From the NCBI RefSeq assembly GCF_014836985.1, contig NZ_JACSPU010000001.1:617473-681472 (forward strand): 64,000 nt of DNA, read 5' to 3'. Made by a program: the position numbers and the translations under genes. The DNA is from Planococcus wigleyi. Its GTDB lineage: Bacteria; Bacillota; Bacilli; Bacillales_A; Planococcaceae. Positions 1 to 10,722 of the stretch are shown here, one piece after another (positions within the stretch are counted from its first letter, which is position 1; each line of letters starts with the position of its first letter). The notes under the pieces are model-generated. The model ran no database searches. It worked only from the letters and a program-made list of their open reading frames with translations, and was not told the origin of the DNA.

Positions 1-580
1 GGGAACTCGTGAAGAATTGGATCAAGTCCTGAATGATACTTTCGATGCCGAAGAAGAATATCGGGATGTCCAGGATGACCTGGAAAAACGCGAGAAAAAA
101 GAGCAGCAATTGTTTGAAGAAATTATGGCGTTAACACAGGAGCAGCAAGAAGATGTTGAAAAACAGGCTCAATCAGCAATTGATTCTGCAGATGAACGCC
201 TTGATTTCCTTCAAACTGAAAAGGAATCGATGCAGGCAGCCAAAGAAAATTTCACAGAGATTGATGGAGTGATTGAAGATGCCGAAGAAGCAGCTGTTAA
301 AACTGACCTCGAAGCATTGAAAGCAAAAATGCACGAGCGCTTTGCTGCTCATAATGAATTTACGCAAGCGTATGAGGGGCTGATCGGACTTCAAAAAGAA
401 TTATATGAAATGTTGAAGGATGAAGAAAATAATCTGCAGATGCTTCAAGAAAAAGCTGGAGAAGTTAATAAACAAAATGAGCAAGTGCAAAATGCTGTGA
501 CAGCGTTTAATGATTTAACCCAACAGGTAAATGAGTTGAAAGATGCCACAATGGAAAAATTAAATGAAAACGAAGAGTAA
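1..580 (+). CDS. ykyA: YkyA-family putative lipoprotein, C-terminal part
   Basis: The gene runs in from outside the window, so the signal peptide and lipobox are not visible. The reading frame is open from base 2. The visible 190 or so residues are almost entirely charged, Glu/Lys/Gln-rich helix with heptad-like spacing, as in the YkyA family of putative cell-wall-binding lipoproteins. In B. subtilis ykyA lies just upstream of pdhA, and the same order is seen here. A strong terminator follows directly, so it is probably transcribed apart from pdh. Function is not known. Confidence 0.75.
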   Translation, partial: GTREELDQVLNDTFDAEEEYRDVQDDLEKREKKEQQLFEEIMALTQEQQEDVEKQAQSAIDSADERLDFLQTEKESMQAAKENFTEIDGVIEDAEEAAVKTDLEALKAKMHERFAAHNEFTQAYEGLIGLQKELYEMLKDEENNLQMLQEKAGEVNKQNEQVQNAVTAFNDLTQQVNELKDATMEKLNENEE

Positions 581-602
581 GCGGCCCCTACGGCCGCTTT
601 TT
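580..602 (+). terminator. Rho-independent terminator after ykyA
   Basis: A 7-bp GC-rich stem (580-586 with 592-598) is followed by a T run. It starts at the last base of the stop codon. Confidence 0.85.
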
Positions 603-632
603 CTGTGCTATAAAAGATAGTGTATTTGTTCT

Positions 633-648
633 CTGTATTATAATACAG
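633..648. promoter_or_regulatory. Perfect 16-bp palindrome upstream of the pdh promoter
   Basis: CTGTATTATAATACAG reads the same on both strands. It sits about 85 bp upstream of the pdhA -35 box in a 230-bp gap with no gene. Its size and symmetry suit a dimeric repressor or activator site. The regulator is not identified. Confidence 0.4.
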
Positions 649-730
649 GTGAAAAAAACAACTGATACAGTTTTAAATATCTAAATTATTTCATTATTAC
701 TATTATGCAAAAATGTTAGGTTCTATATGA

Positions 731-1945
<1,215 letters not shown>

Positions 1946-1948
1946 GCC

Positions 1949-2926
1949 ATGGCACAATTAACGATGATCCAAGCGATTACCGACGCTCTGAAAACAGAGA
2001 TGAAGAACGATGAAAACGTTCTTGTTTTCGGTGAAGACGTAGGAAATAACGGCGGTGTTTTCCGCGCAACAGAAGGTTTGCAAAAAGAATTTGGCGAAGA
2101 TCGCGTGTTCGACACGCCTTTAGCTGAGTCAGGGATTGGTGGTCTAGCAATCGGTTTAGCATTGCAAGGATACCGTCCAGTACCGGAAATCCAGTTTTTC
2201 GGATTTGTTTTTGAAGTAATGGATTCCATCAGTGGACAAATGGCGCGTATGCGTTTCCGCAGCGGCGGCAGCTTGAATTCTCCTGTAACCATCCGTTCTC
2301 CATTCGGCGGCGGTGTTCACACACCTGAAATGCACGCTGATTCGTTGGAAGGGTTAATGGCGGCTCAGCCTGGTTTGAAAGTGGTCATCCCTTCTACACC
2401 TTACGATGCAAAAGGTTTGTTGATCTCAGCAATCCGCGATAACGATCCTGTCATTTTCCTTGAGCATATGAAGCTATACCGTTCATTCCGCCAGGAAGTG
2501 CCGGAAGAAGAATACACGATTCCACTTGGCAAAGCTGAAGTGAAACGTGAAGGCAAAGATTTGACGATCATCGCTTATGGCGCAATGGTGCAGGAAAGCA
2601 TCAAAGCGGCAGAAGAGCTTGAAAAAGAAAATTATTCGGTTGAAGTGGTCGATCTTCGTACCATCCAGCCGCTTGATATTGAAACAATCATTGCTTCAGT
2701 AGAAAAAACTGGACGAGCTATGGTCGTCCAAGAAGCGCAAAAACAAGCTGGAATCGCAGCGAGTGTCGTGGCTGAAATCACGGACCGCGCTATTTTAAGC
2801 CTGGAAGCACCAGTTCTTCGTGTTACTGCGCCTGACTCTGTATTCCCATTCTCACAAGCAGAACAAGTTTGGCTTCCGAACTCGAAGGATATAGTAGAGA
2901 CAGCGAAGAAAGTACTTACTTTCTAA
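1949..2926 (+). CDS. pdhB: Pyruvate dehydrogenase E1 component, beta subunit
   Basis: Second half of E1, a transketolase-like pyrimidine-binding domain followed by the C-terminal transketolase domain, 325 aa as expected. The N-terminal [15 protein letters not shown] segment and the central [16 protein letters not shown] segment are typical of PDH E1 beta. The start lies 3 bp after pdhA; the ribosome site AAAGGAG is within the end of pdhA. Co-transcription with pdhA and pdhC is expected. Confidence 0.95.
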   Translation: MAQLTMIQAITDALKTEMKNDENVLVFGEDVGNNGGVFRATEGLQKEFGEDRVFDTPLAESGIGGLAIGLALQGYRPVPEIQFFGFVFEVMDSISGQMARMRFRSGGSLNSPVTIRSPFGGGVHTPEMHADSLEGLMAAQPGLKVVIPSTPYDAKGLLISAIRDNDPVIFLEHMKLYRSFRQEVPEEEYTIPLGKAEVKREGKDLTIIAYGAMVQESIKAAEELEKENYSVEVVDLRTIQPLDIETIIASVEKTGRAMVVQEAQKQAGIAASVVAEITDRAILSLEAPVLRVTAPDSVFPFSQAEQVWLPNSKDIVETAKKVLTF

Positions 2927-2953
2927 TTAGACAGAACCGAAAGGGTGATATAG

Positions 2954-4357
2954 ATGGCTTTTGAATTTCGTTTGCCGGATATCGGTGAAGGTATCCATGA
3001 AGGTGAAATCGTAAAATGGTTTGTAAAAGCAGGAGATACAATTGAAGAAGACGATATTCTTGTTGAAGTGCAAAATGACAAGGCCGTTGTCGAGATTCCC
3101 TCACCGGTTTCAGGAACAGTTGAAGAAGTATTGGTTGAAGAGGGAACGGTTGCAGTAGTTGGCGATATCTTGGTCCGTATTGACGCGCCTGACGCTGAAG
3201 AAATGAACTTTAAAGGAGACCACGGCGATAAAGAAGAAGCTGCTCCTGAAGTGAAAGAAGAAACAGAAGAACAAGTCCAGTCCGGCACTGCTGAATCAGG
3301 CCAGGAAGTCGATAAGGCTCCTGCCAAAGAAGAAGAGCCGAAAGAACAGACTGGCGCAGGAGCTCAGCCGCAAGCTGACTCTACAGAAGAAGCAGATCCG
3401 AATGCGCGTGTCATTTCCATGCCGTCTGTCCGCAAATTTGCACGCGACAACGATGTTGACATTAAACAAGTCACCGGATCCGGCAATAACGGCCGCATTC
3501 TAAGAGAAGATGTAGAAGCCTTCATGAATGGTGACCAGAAAGCAGCTGCGCCAGCAGCTTCTGAAGCGCCACAAGAAACAACGCAGGAAGCGGCAGCAGA
3601 AAGCACTGACAAAGCGGCAGCAGTACCTAAAGCAGCAGCAGCTCCTGAAGGGGAGTTCCCGGAAACGCGTGAGAAGATGTCTGGTATACGTAAGGCGATC
3701 GCCAAAGCGATGGTCCACTCGAAACATACTGCTCCTCATGTAACGTTGATGGATGAAGTGGATGTCACTGAATTGGTAGCACACCGCAAAAAATTCAAGG
3801 ACATTGCAGCAGAAAAAGAAATCAAACTGACTTACTTGCCTTACGTGGTAAAAGCGTTGGTCAGCACATTGCGTGAATTCCCAGCATTGAACACATCGTT
3901 TGATGATGAAACAAGCGAAGTCATCCAAAAGCATTATTTCAATATCGGCATTGCTGCTGATACGGAAAAAGGCTTGATGGTTCCAGTCATCAAAAACGCA
4001 GACCGCAAATCCATATTTGCGATTTCTGATGAAATCAACGGGTTGGCGACAAAAGCGCGTGATGGTAAATTAACTGCTGCTGAAATGAAAGGCGCTTCAT
4101 GCTCAATCACCAATATTGGCTCTGCTGGTGGGCAATGGTTCACTCCAGTCATTAACCATCCTGAAGTGGCAATTCTCGGAATTGGCCGCATTGCAGAAAA
4201 ACCTGTAATTAAAAATGGTGAAATTGTAGCAGCACCTGTGTTAGCATTGTCATTGAGCTTCGATCACCGAATGATCGATGGTGCAACAGCGCAACACGCA
4301 TTAAATCATATTAAACGTTTATTAAGTCAACCTGAATTATTATTAATGGAGGCGTAA
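2954..4357 (+). CDS. pdhC: Dihydrolipoamide acetyltransferase (PDH E2)
   Basis: Core of the PDH complex, transferring acetyl groups from lipoamide to CoA. Domains in order: one N-terminal lipoyl domain with the lipoylated Lys in [12 protein letters not shown] (about residues 38-49), an acidic then Ala/Pro/Glu-rich linker, the peripheral-subunit-binding domain (SVRKFARDN near 157-165), a second Ala-rich linker, and the catalytic domain ending with the DHRMIDG active-site motif (His and Asp). The length is 467 aa. The start has AAAGGGTGA upstream. A single lipoyl domain is usual for Bacillales. Confidence 0.95.
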   Translation: MAFEFRLPDIGEGIHEGEIVKWFVKAGDTIEEDDILVEVQNDKAVVEIPSPVSGTVEEVLVEEGTVAVVGDILVRIDAPDAEEMNFKGDHGDKEEAAPEVKEETEEQVQSGTAESGQEVDKAPAKEEEPKEQTGAGAQPQADSTEEADPNARVISMPSVRKFARDNDVDIKQVTGSGNNGRILREDVEAFMNGDQKAAAPAASEAPQETTQEAAAESTDKAAAVPKAAAAPEGEFPETREKMSGIRKAIAKAMVHSKHTAPHVTLMDEVDVTELVAHRKKFKDIAAEKEIKLTYLPYVVKALVSTLREFPALNTSFDDETSEVIQKHYFNIGIAADTEKGLMVPVIKNADRKSIFAISDEINGLATKARDGKLTAAEMKGASCSITNIGSAGGQWFTPVINHPEVAILGIGRIAEKPVIKNGEIVAAPVLALSLSFDHRMIDGATAQHALNHIKRLLSQPELLLMEA

Positions 4358-4362
4358 AACTT

Positions 4363-5772
4363 ATGGTAGTAGGAGATTTTCCAATTGAAACAGACACGCT
4401 CGTCATCGGCTCGGGCCCTGGCGGTTATGTGGCGGCTATTCGCGCAGCACAAACTGGCCAAAAAGTAACAATCGTTGAAAAAGAATATATTGGCGGCGTT
4501 TGTTTGAATGTCGGCTGTATCCCTTCAAAAGCAATGATTTCAGTTGGACACCGTTTTGAAGAAGCTCAACACTCAGAAGATATGGGTATTGTAGCCAAAG
4601 AAGTTTCACTCAACTTTGAAAAAGCGCAAGCGTTCAAAGATGGCGTCGTTAAGAAATTGACTGGCGGCGTTGAATCGCTTCTTAAAGGCAACAAAGTTGA
4701 AATCCTGCGCGGCGAAGCTTATTTCGTTGATGAAAATACAGTACGTGTTATGGATGAAAATTCAGCGCAAACGTATAAATTCAAAAACGCGATTATTGCT
4801 ACCGGATCACGTCCTGTGGAAATCCCGACTTTTAAATTTACAAAACGTGTAATTAATTCAACAGGAGCTTTGGCATTAACTGAGCTTCCTAAAAAACTCA
4901 TCGTTATTGGCGGCGGCTATATCGGTACAGAGCTTGGTACTGCATTCTCAAACATGGGTTCTGAAGTAACGATCCTTGAAGGCGCACCGGATATCCTTGC
5001 TGGATTTGAAAAGCAAATGACAGCTATCGTCAAAAAAGGATTGAAGAAAAAAGGCGTTGAAGTCATCACTAAAGCATCTGCCAAAGGTGTAGAAGAAACT
5101 GATTCAGGCGTTAAAGTAACATATGAGGCAGGCGGAGAAGAAAAAACCGTTGAAGCTGATTACGTTCTTGTAACTGTAGGCCGTCGTCCAAACACAGACG
5201 AAATGGGTCTAGAAGAGTTGAATCTGAACATGTCTGACCGCGGCTTGATCGAAGTCGACAAGCAATGCCGTACAAACATTTCCAACATCTATGCAATCGG
5301 TGATGTGGTAGCTGGTCTTCAATTGGCGCATAAAGCTTCATATGAAGGTAAAGTTGCTGCAGAAGCAATTGCAGGCGAGAAGTCTGAAGTTGATTATATG
5401 GCTATTCCGGCGGTCTGCTTTACAGATCCGGAACTTGCAAGCGTAGGTTTGTCTGAAGAACAGGCGAAAGAAGAAGGATTCGAAGCTGCGGCTGCGAAAT
5501 TCCCATTCGCTGCAAACGGCCGTGCTCTTTCATTAAACGCAACTGAAGGATTTGTGAAACTTGTTTCACGTAAATCTGACGGCTTGCTGTTAGGTGCTCA
5601 AATTGTCGGAGCTGGCGCATCAGATATGATCGCTGAGCTTGGTCTTGCTATCGAAGCTGGAATGACAGTAGAAGATATTGCAATGACAATCCATGCTCAT
5701 CCAACACTTGCGGAAATCACAATGGAAGCTGCGGAAGTAGCTCTTGGAACACCAATTCACATCATCAAGTAA
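4363..5772 (+). CDS. pdhD: Dihydrolipoamide dehydrogenase (PDH E3)
   Basis: FAD enzyme that reoxidises dihydrolipoamide with NAD+. It has the N-terminal FAD dinucleotide fold ([14 protein letters not shown]), the redox disulfide [10 protein letters not shown], the NAD fold ([11 protein letters not shown]), the second FAD motif ending in YAIGD, and the catalytic His-Glu pair in HPTLAEI near the C terminus. It has 469 aa, the usual size. It is the last gene of the pdh operon, closed by a terminator 9 bp downstream, and may also serve other 2-oxoacid dehydrogenases. Confidence 0.95.
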   Translation: MVVGDFPIETDTLVIGSGPGGYVAAIRAAQTGQKVTIVEKEYIGGVCLNVGCIPSKAMISVGHRFEEAQHSEDMGIVAKEVSLNFEKAQAFKDGVVKKLTGGVESLLKGNKVEILRGEAYFVDENTVRVMDENSAQTYKFKNAIIATGSRPVEIPTFKFTKRVINSTGALALTELPKKLIVIGGGYIGTELGTAFSNMGSEVTILEGAPDILAGFEKQMTAIVKKGLKKKGVEVITKASAKGVEETDSGVKVTYEAGGEEKTVEADYVLVTVGRRPNTDEMGLEELNLNMSDRGLIEVDKQCRTNISNIYAIGDVVAGLQLAHKASYEGKVAAEAIAGEKSEVDYMAIPAVCFTDPELASVGLSEEQAKEEGFEAAAAKFPFAANGRALSLNATEGFVKLVSRKSDGLLLGAQIVGAGASDMIAELGLAIEAGMTVEDIAMTIHAHPTLAEITMEAAEVALGTPIHIIK

Positions 5773-5780
5773 GAAACAGG

Positions 5781-5807
5781 GAGCCGCTTATGCGGCTTCT
5801 TTTTTTT
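5781..5807 (+). terminator. Terminator of the pdh operon
   Basis: A 6-bp GC stem (agccgc, TTAT loop, gcggct) is followed by a long T run directly after pdhD. Confidence 0.85.
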
Positions 5808-5859
5808 GGAAACAATGGATGAGGCGTGGTAAGATTTGTTTAGTAAAGGGGTGTTTAGT

Positions 5860-6702
5860 TTGATACACAAAAAATGGCCTGTTCTTGCAGTGTCTTTGCT
5901 CGTGTTGGCAGGTTGCGGAGAAGAACAGGGTGCTCCACCTGAAGAAAAAAATCCGCCTGCTGAAGAAGTGGGAAATGAAAAAGAAGAGACCGATAAAGTT
6001 GAAAAAACAATTGAATCGAAAGAACAGCAAGTGAATGAAGAAGAGAAAGAAGAACAAAAAATTGCTGATGAGCCCCAGTACCGCATTAATCCGGCGAACT
6101 GGTCTGTACAGCCCATAGCAGCAGCCGATGAAAAAGTTGTACTGGTAACCATCGATGATGCTCCGGACAAACACGCGTTGGAAATGGCAGAGCTGTTGAA
6201 AAAGCAAGGCATTCCAGCAATCTTTTTCGTCAATGGCCATTTTTTGGATACCGATGAAGAAAAACAACAGTTAAAGCAACTTCATGACATGGGCTTTGCC
6301 ATCGGCAACCATACCAATAGCCACCCCAATTTAAGGGATTTGCCAGAGCAGCAACAGGAAGAAGAAATCCTCCTATTGAACAAAACGGTGGAAGACATCA
6401 TTGGAGAAAAGCCAAAATTTTTCCGGGCGCCGCACGGGGCAAACACCGACTTCAGCAAACAGCTGGTCGAGCAGGAAGGAATGGTCCTCATGAATTGGAC
6501 CTATGGCTATGATTGGGAGCAGCAATACCGGGATGCTCAATCTTTGACGGATATCATGGTCAACAGCGAGTTCTTAAACAATGGCGCCAACCTATTGATG
6601 CATGACCGGGAATGGACGTCTGAGGCCCTTCCAGGGATCATTCAAGGCCTGAAGGACAAAGGATACGGCTTTGTAGATCCTGAAGACATAGAAGGCAGAT
6701 AA
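5860..6702 (+). CDS. Lipoprotein with polysaccharide deacetylase (NodB) domain
   Basis: Predicted membrane-anchored carbohydrate esterase family 4 enzyme acting outside the cell, probably on peptidoglycan N-acetyl sugars. The N terminus has a signal peptide with lipobox LAGC. A Glu/Lys-rich linker of about 60 residues follows, then the NodB fold. The metal and catalytic motifs are visible: TIDDAP (usual form TFDDGP), the HxxxH metal pair in NHTNSHPN, FRAPHG, and LLMHD. The TTG at 5860 is preferred because AAAGGGGTG lies 6 nt upstream; the earlier in-frame TTG at 5836 has no such site. In B. subtilis this slot next to pdhD holds a different small lipoprotein (slp). Confidence 0.82.
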   Translation: MIHKKWPVLAVSLLVLAGCGEEQGAPPEEKNPPAEEVGNEKEETDKVEKTIESKEQQVNEEEKEEQKIADEPQYRINPANWSVQPIAAADEKVVLVTIDDAPDKHALEMAELLKKQGIPAIFFVNGHFLDTDEEKQQLKQLHDMGFAIGNHTNSHPNLRDLPEQQQEEEILLLNKTVEDIIGEKPKFFRAPHGANTDFSKQLVEQEGMVLMNWTYGYDWEQQYRDAQSLTDIMVNSEFLNNGANLLMHDREWTSEALPGIIQGLKDKGYGFVDPEDIEGR

Positions 6703-6738
6703 AAAGATCCAAGAGCGTCCTGCTCTTGGATCTTTTTT
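6703..6738. terminator. Bidirectional terminator between the deacetylase gene and speA
   Basis: A perfect 14-bp stem (6703-6716 with 6722-6735) has A and T runs on either side, so it can serve both converging genes. Confidence 0.9.
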
Positions 6739-8206
6739 ATCTGATAGCCTGCTGCTCTTTTATTACGCGCAGCATTTGCAATGTGTCGTCTTCCGGACCT
6801 TGGACAGGCAACCCGGCTGCGACATTCATATGGATGTAGTTGATATTTTCTTCCGTAATGATTTCTCCGGGGATGAAAATAGGAATGCCCGGTGGATAAA
6901 CCATGATGAATTCTGCGGAAATGCGTCCGACTGCTTCATTGATTGATATGACTTCCGTCGTAGCGTAGAAAGCATCGCGCGGCGTCATGGCAAGCCGGGG
7001 AATATCCGGAAGCAGCACAACCGGTTCAACAATGGCAGCATCGCTGTCTAAAGACTCGCTCATGCGCTGCAAAGCGTTGATCAGCAGATTCAATTCTTTC
7101 CGCGTGTCGCCGATGGTCACCAGGCATAGGATGTTATAAAGATCGGAAAGTTCAATTTCGATATTGGCGTTTTCTCTTAGCCATTCTTCAGCCTGATGCC
7201 CCGTGATGCCAAGATTTTTGACGCTGATCAATAATTTGGTCGGATCCATATCAAAAGTTGCGGAAGAATTCAGCACTTCTTTGCCTACGCAATGCAAGTG
7301 CGGAATTTTATTGATGCGCTTGCGTGCATCCTGTGCAAGTCTGATTGCCTGATCAATCAGGTCATAGCCATGAATGGCAAGCTGACGGCGTGCCGTATCA
7401 AGAGACGCCAAAATCGGATAGGAAGTCGAAGTTGTCGTCAGCATGGACAGAGTGGACTGGACACGTTTGGGTGATACCAGCCCTTCTTTGACATTTAATA
7501 CGGAACTTTGCGTCATGGACCCGCCAAGTTTATGGACAGACGTTGCCGCCATATCTGCGCCTGCAGCCATAGCAGAAACAGGCAATGATTTATGGAAATG
7601 GATATGGACGCCATGCGCTTCATCGACCAGGACTGGGATGTCATGGCCATGCGCGATGTCGACAATGCGTTTTAAATCAGCGGCTACACCGAAATAAGTC
7701 GGGTTGATGACCAACACGGCTTTGGCGTCCGGATATTCAAGAATCGCTTTCTCCACCGCTTCTGCAGAAATTCCGTGGGAGATTCCGAGCTCCGGATCGA
7801 CTTCGGGATGAATGAAGATCGGGATGGCGCCAGCAAATACGATAGCGGACATAATGGATTTATGGACGTTCCTTGGCACAAGAATCTTGTCGTTGGGGCC
7901 GACCACACTTAAGATCATGGTCATGATGGCACCGCTTGTTCCTTGTACGGAAAAGAATGTATGGTCTGCGCCAAAGGCTTTTGCAGCTAATTCCTGCGCG
8001 TCTTTAATGGCGCCTTTTGGTGAATGTAAATCGTCCAAAGGGGCGATATTGATCAAGTCGATCGATAAAATATTGTCGCCGACAAATTCCCGGAATGCGG
8101 GATCGACGCCCTGGCCTTTTTTATGGCCTGGAATGTGAAATTGGATCGGGTGCCGGTTTCGATGCTTTAACAGCGCATCAAATAACGGAGTTTCTAATTG
8201 AGACAA
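6737..8206 (-). CDS. speA: Arginine decarboxylase (Orn/Lys/Arg decarboxylase family)
   Basis: PLP enzyme of the fold-type I aspartate aminotransferase class. It probably makes agmatine from arginine as the first step to polyamines. It shows HIPGHKKG at the N terminus, the PLP lysine in SVHKLGGS, and VDEAHGVHIHFH. The 489 aa and the start MSQ.ETPL match B. subtilis SpeA closely as remembered. The TTG start at 8206 is chosen because AGGTGGG lies 7 nt upstream; the longer GTG start at 8218 lacks a ribosome site. Lysine decarboxylase is the alternative often given in automatic annotation, but SpeA fits better by gene neighbourhood. No agmatinase gene is present in the window. Confidence 0.88.
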   Translation of the reverse strand: MSQLETPLFDALLKHRNRHPIQFHIPGHKKGQGVDPAFREFVGDNILSIDLINIAPLDDLHSPKGAIKDAQELAAKAFGADHTFFSVQGTSGAIMTMILSVVGPNDKILVPRNVHKSIMSAIVFAGAIPIFIHPEVDPELGISHGISAEAVEKAILEYPDAKAVLVINPTYFGVAADLKRIVDIAHGHDIPVLVDEAHGVHIHFHKSLPVSAMAAGADMAATSVHKLGGSMTQSSVLNVKEGLVSPKRVQSTLSMLTTTSTSYPILASLDTARRQLAIHGYDLIDQAIRLAQDARKRINKIPHLHCVGKEVLNSSATFDMDPTKLLISVKNLGITGHQAEEWLRENANIEIELSDLYNILCLVTIGDTRKELNLLINALQRMSESLDSDAAIVEPVVLLPDIPRLAMTPRDAFYATTEVISINEAVGRISAEFIMVYPPGIPIFIPGEIITEENINYIHMNVAAGLPVQGPEDDTLQMLRVIKEQQAIR

Positions 8207-8247
8207 TGATAAGCCCACCTCACTATATATAAAATGAAAACAAGGAG

Positions 8248-8276
8248 AATTATAGCATGATGCAAGTTGCTATACT
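8248..8276. promoter_or_regulatory. Divergent -10 elements and inverted repeat between speA and the NMO gene
   Basis: The 7-bp arms TATAGCA (8251-8257) and TGCTATA (8268-8274) flank a 10-nt centre. Each arm overlaps a -10-like hexamer, TATAAT facing speA and TATACT facing the NMO gene. Good -35 boxes are not evident for either direction. Confidence 0.4.
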
Positions 8277-8343
8277 ATAAAAATAAAAGGATTTCCTCGT
8301 GTGGCAGCGAATACAAAATAAGCAAGGGAAAAGGAGTGAGTCC

Positions 8344-9309
8344 ATGGAATTCAAAACAAGGGTGACAGAACTATTGGGCATTCAGTACCCCATTATACAA
8401 GGAGGATTAGCTTATCTGGCTTATGCAGAACTGGCAGCCGCAGTTTCAAATGCAGGAGGCCTTGGGCAAATTACAGCAATGAGCCTTTCTACACCTGAAC
8501 AATTGCGGGAAGAAATCAGGAAAGTCAGGGAATTGACGGACAAGCCATTCGGTGTTAATTTTGCAATTGGCGAACACGGCCGTGCATTTTCTCATATGCT
8601 GGATGTGGCAATCGAAGAAAACGTACCAGTCGTCTCCATGACAGGCGGCAATCCAACACCGATTTTTGAACAGCTGAAAGGGACGGATATCAAGAAGCTG
8701 GTTCTCGTCGCTGCCACAAGACAAGCTGAAAAAGCGGAAAGCCTGGGAGCTGACGCTGTAATGGTTGTCGGCCATGAAGGCGGCGGACATTTGGGACGAG
8801 ACGATATCGGTACGATGGTATTGATTCCTCAAGTGGTCGATGCGGTGGATATACCGGTCATCGCCTCAGGCGGGATCGGGGACGGCCGCGGTTGGATGGC
8901 TGCTCATGCCTTAGGGGCAGAAGGCATAGAAATGGGCACGCGCTTTATTGCCACTAAAGAATGTGTCCATGCTTCAGCAGCCTATAAGGAACAATTGATT
9001 AATAGCTCCGAGAACGATACGGTCATCATTAAACGCAGCATTGGAGCTCCTGCCAGAACACTGCGCAACAGCTGGACCGACAAAATCCTTGAAATCGAAC
9101 AACAGACGCCAAGCTACGAAGCCTTAAAAGAATTCATTAGCGGTGAAGCCAATAAACGCTTCATTTATAATGGGGAAAAGGACCAGGGCTTTGGCTGGGC
9201 AGGGCAAGTTACAGGCCTGATCAAAGATGTTCCGTCAGTCCGGCAATTGATTGATGGCATGGTCAAACAAGCTGGAGAAATACGAAAGAAATGGTCAATC
9301 ACTGAATGA
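8344..9309 (+). CDS. Nitronate monooxygenase family flavoprotein
   Basis: FMN-dependent TIM-barrel protein of the 2-nitropropane dioxygenase / nitronate monooxygenase family, which also includes the enoyl-ACP reductase FabK. Visible motifs are the N-terminal YPIIQGGLAY, GHEGGGHLGR with the catalytic-position His, the phosphate-binding ASGGIGDG, and GAEGIEMGTRF. The length of 321 aa fits either activity. Detoxification of nitronates is the more likely role because no fatty-acid synthesis genes are adjacent, but this is not settled. The ATG at 8344 has AAAAGGAGTGAG upstream. It appears to share a short operon with yktA, 15 bp downstream. Confidence 0.8.
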   Translation: MEFKTRVTELLGIQYPIIQGGLAYLAYAELAAAVSNAGGLGQITAMSLSTPEQLREEIRKVRELTDKPFGVNFAIGEHGRAFSHMLDVAIEENVPVVSMTGGNPTPIFEQLKGTDIKKLVLVAATRQAEKAESLGADAVMVVGHEGGGHLGRDDIGTMVLIPQVVDAVDIPVIASGGIGDGRGWMAAHALGAEGIEMGTRFIATKECVHASAAYKEQLINSSENDTVIIKRSIGAPARTLRNSWTDKILEIEQQTPSYEALKEFISGEANKRFIYNGEKDQGFGWAGQVTGLIKDVPSVRQLIDGMVKQAGEIRKKWSITE

Positions 9310-9324
9310 AAAGAGGGATTAACT

Positions 9325-9603
9325 ATGGATTATTCCTATCCATTTTCAATTGAATGGTCAACCGAAGAAATCATTGATGTCGTTAGCTTTTTTGAAGGAA
9401 TCGAAATGGCTTATGAAAAAGGCATCAACAGGCAGGAGCTGCTGACGCGTTACCGCAAATTCAAGCAGGTGGTTCCTGCGATTTCGGAAGAAAAGACATA
9501 CTTCCGTGAATTTGAAGAAGAAAGCGGCTATGCCAGTTTCCCTGTCATCAAGGAGATGAAAGCAGGAAGCGGCGATGGAGTCATCAAAATTAAAACGAAA
9601 TAA
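9325..9603 (+). CDS. yktA: UPF0223 family protein YktA
   Basis: Small (92 aa) cytoplasmic protein matching the YktA/UPF0223 family in size and in the N-terminal pattern YPFSIEWSTEEIIDVV. The family is widespread in Bacillales and has a small helical-bundle fold, with no established function. Gene order (near speA, next to a convergent yktB) is the same as in B. subtilis. Confidence 0.85.
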   Translation: MDYSYPFSIEWSTEEIIDVVSFFEGIEMAYEKGINRQELLTRYRKFKQVVPAISEEKTYFREFEEESGYASFPVIKEMKAGSGDGVIKIKTK

Positions 9604-9611
9604 AATGAAAA

Positions 9612-9648
9612 AAAGAACCTTCAGCTTTAACGGCTGACAGGTTCTTTT
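9612..9648. terminator. Bidirectional terminator between yktA and yktB
   Basis: A stem with one bulge pairs aaagaacct-tcagc with gctga-c-aggttcttt. A and T runs flank it on both sides, and its distal half lies within the end of yktB. Confidence 0.8.
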
Positions 9649-10268
9649 GATTTTTGTAGCAGGGTATTGTAAACCGGAAGCAATGCCTCGAAAGTTTCTT
9701 CGGCAAATTGGAAAAACTGCTGTTTGTTCATGGAATCCGCCTGTTTTCGAGTTAAATGGCGGCCAATCACAAATTCGCCTTTTTTGACATCGCGAAGTCG
9801 GGTCAGTAATTTCTCAATGCCTTCTTCACCTAATTCGATCAGCGCATCGGATTGGGGTTTCATATGGTCGCCAGAGGCTACAAAGTCATCCGATAGCTGT
9901 GCAAGGGCATCAGAATGCAATAGGTTTTCAGCCATGATCGCTTTATTGGGCGCTTCATAGATGACCGCCAGAATGACGAACACATGGCTTTCCCACATGC
10001 CGATCTGGAAATGCGGGACCGCTTTGTAGCCTCTTTTATAAGGAGCGAACGCAACCCAGCTGTCATTTGGCGGATTTACGGTTCTTCTCATATGCTTTGC
10101 CACGTGCGGGAAAAACTCATTTCCTGTTTTTCCAGAGAAGAAAGAAGAAAATTCAGTTCCTAGTTCCTCGAACTTCGGACGGACATATTCAGTTAATGCA
10201 GACATCCTGGCATCCAGGCCAGGAGTAGTGAAAACATCGAAATCTTGCTCATTCCAATAAGACGTCAA
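9627..10268 (-). CDS. yktB: UPF0637 family protein YktB
   Basis: Soluble protein of 213 aa of the YktB/UPF0637 family, recognised by the N-terminal EQDFDVFTTPGLDARM and overall length. No catalytic motif is evident and its role is unknown. It starts with TTG, supported by AAGGAGG 8 nt upstream. It converges on yktA and diverges from the ykzI-like gene, the order known in B. subtilis. Confidence 0.85.
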   Translation of the reverse strand: MTSYWNEQDFDVFTTPGLDARMSALTEYVRPKFEELGTEFSSFFSGKTGNEFFPHVAKHMRRTVNPPNDSWVAFAPYKRGYKAVPHFQIGMWESHVFVILAVIYEAPNKAIMAENLLHSDALAQLSDDFVASGDHMKPQSDALIELGEEGIEKLLTRLRDVKKGEFVIGRHLTRKQADSMNKQQFFQFAEETFEALLPVYNTLLQKSKEPVSR

Positions 10269-10439
10269 GTAAATATCCTCCTTAAAATTAGGTAATCAGG
10301 TTTCATTTTAACGAAGTTTGGGAAAAAAGAATATAAATACGTTTCTGCCAATGGATTTCATTAGAAGAAAGTGGTATTATAATAATTGTAACAAGATTAG
10401 TCAGAATTTTCGGAGTATGATGAGAAAGGGGTGCTCATT

Positions 10440-10634
10440 ATGAAACAGATGATTCAGATAATCCGCAAAGCGGATGTAGAGAAGGAATACGTACATGTGC
10501 TGAAACTGGAACTTGATTATGAACTTGCTTCTTTATACGATGCGATGCAGCAAAAAGACGATCAACAAATGTCGAAAAGCAAGCAGCGGCTTCAAGAGAT
10601 TCACGTGGAACTGGAGGCCCTTCATGCGCTCTAA
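10440..10634 (+). CDS. Small hypothetical protein (YkzI-like)
   Basis: A 64-aa charged, probably helical protein with no motif I recognise. Its place between yktB and suhB and its length match B. subtilis ykzI. The ATG at 10440 has AAAGGGG upstream. A -10-like TATAAT lies at 10378-10383, but its -35 partner is weak. It is closed by a strong terminator. Confidence 0.65.
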   Translation: MKQMIQIIRKADVEKEYVHVLKLELDYELASLYDAMQQKDDQQMSKSKQRLQEIHVELEALHAL

Positions 10635-10648
10635 TACGTCTATACATT

Positions 10649-10686
10649 AAAGGCATCTGCTGAAGTAAGACAGCAGATGCCTTTTT
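10649..10686 (+). terminator. Terminator after the ykzI-like gene
   Basis: A perfect 14-bp stem (aaaggcatctgctg with its complement, 8-nt loop) is followed by T5. Confidence 0.9.
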
Positions 10687-10722
10687 CGTTATACTGAAAC
10701 AAAGAGGAAAGGGGATACACAT

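Noticed and set aside
616-644. TATAAT at 639-644 inside the 16-bp palindrome as a second pdh promoter
   Set aside because: The hexamer 17 bp upstream is GATAGT, a poor -35; the promoter at 731-759 is much better.
3364-3934. Overlapping frames on both strands in pdhC
   Set aside because: They come from the Ala/Glu-rich linker composition and have no independent support.
5757-6267. Two long minus-strand open frames opposite the deacetylase lipoprotein
   Set aside because: They are the Phe/Ser-rich mirror of the Glu/Lys-rich linker on the plus strand, with no ribosome site and no family likeness.
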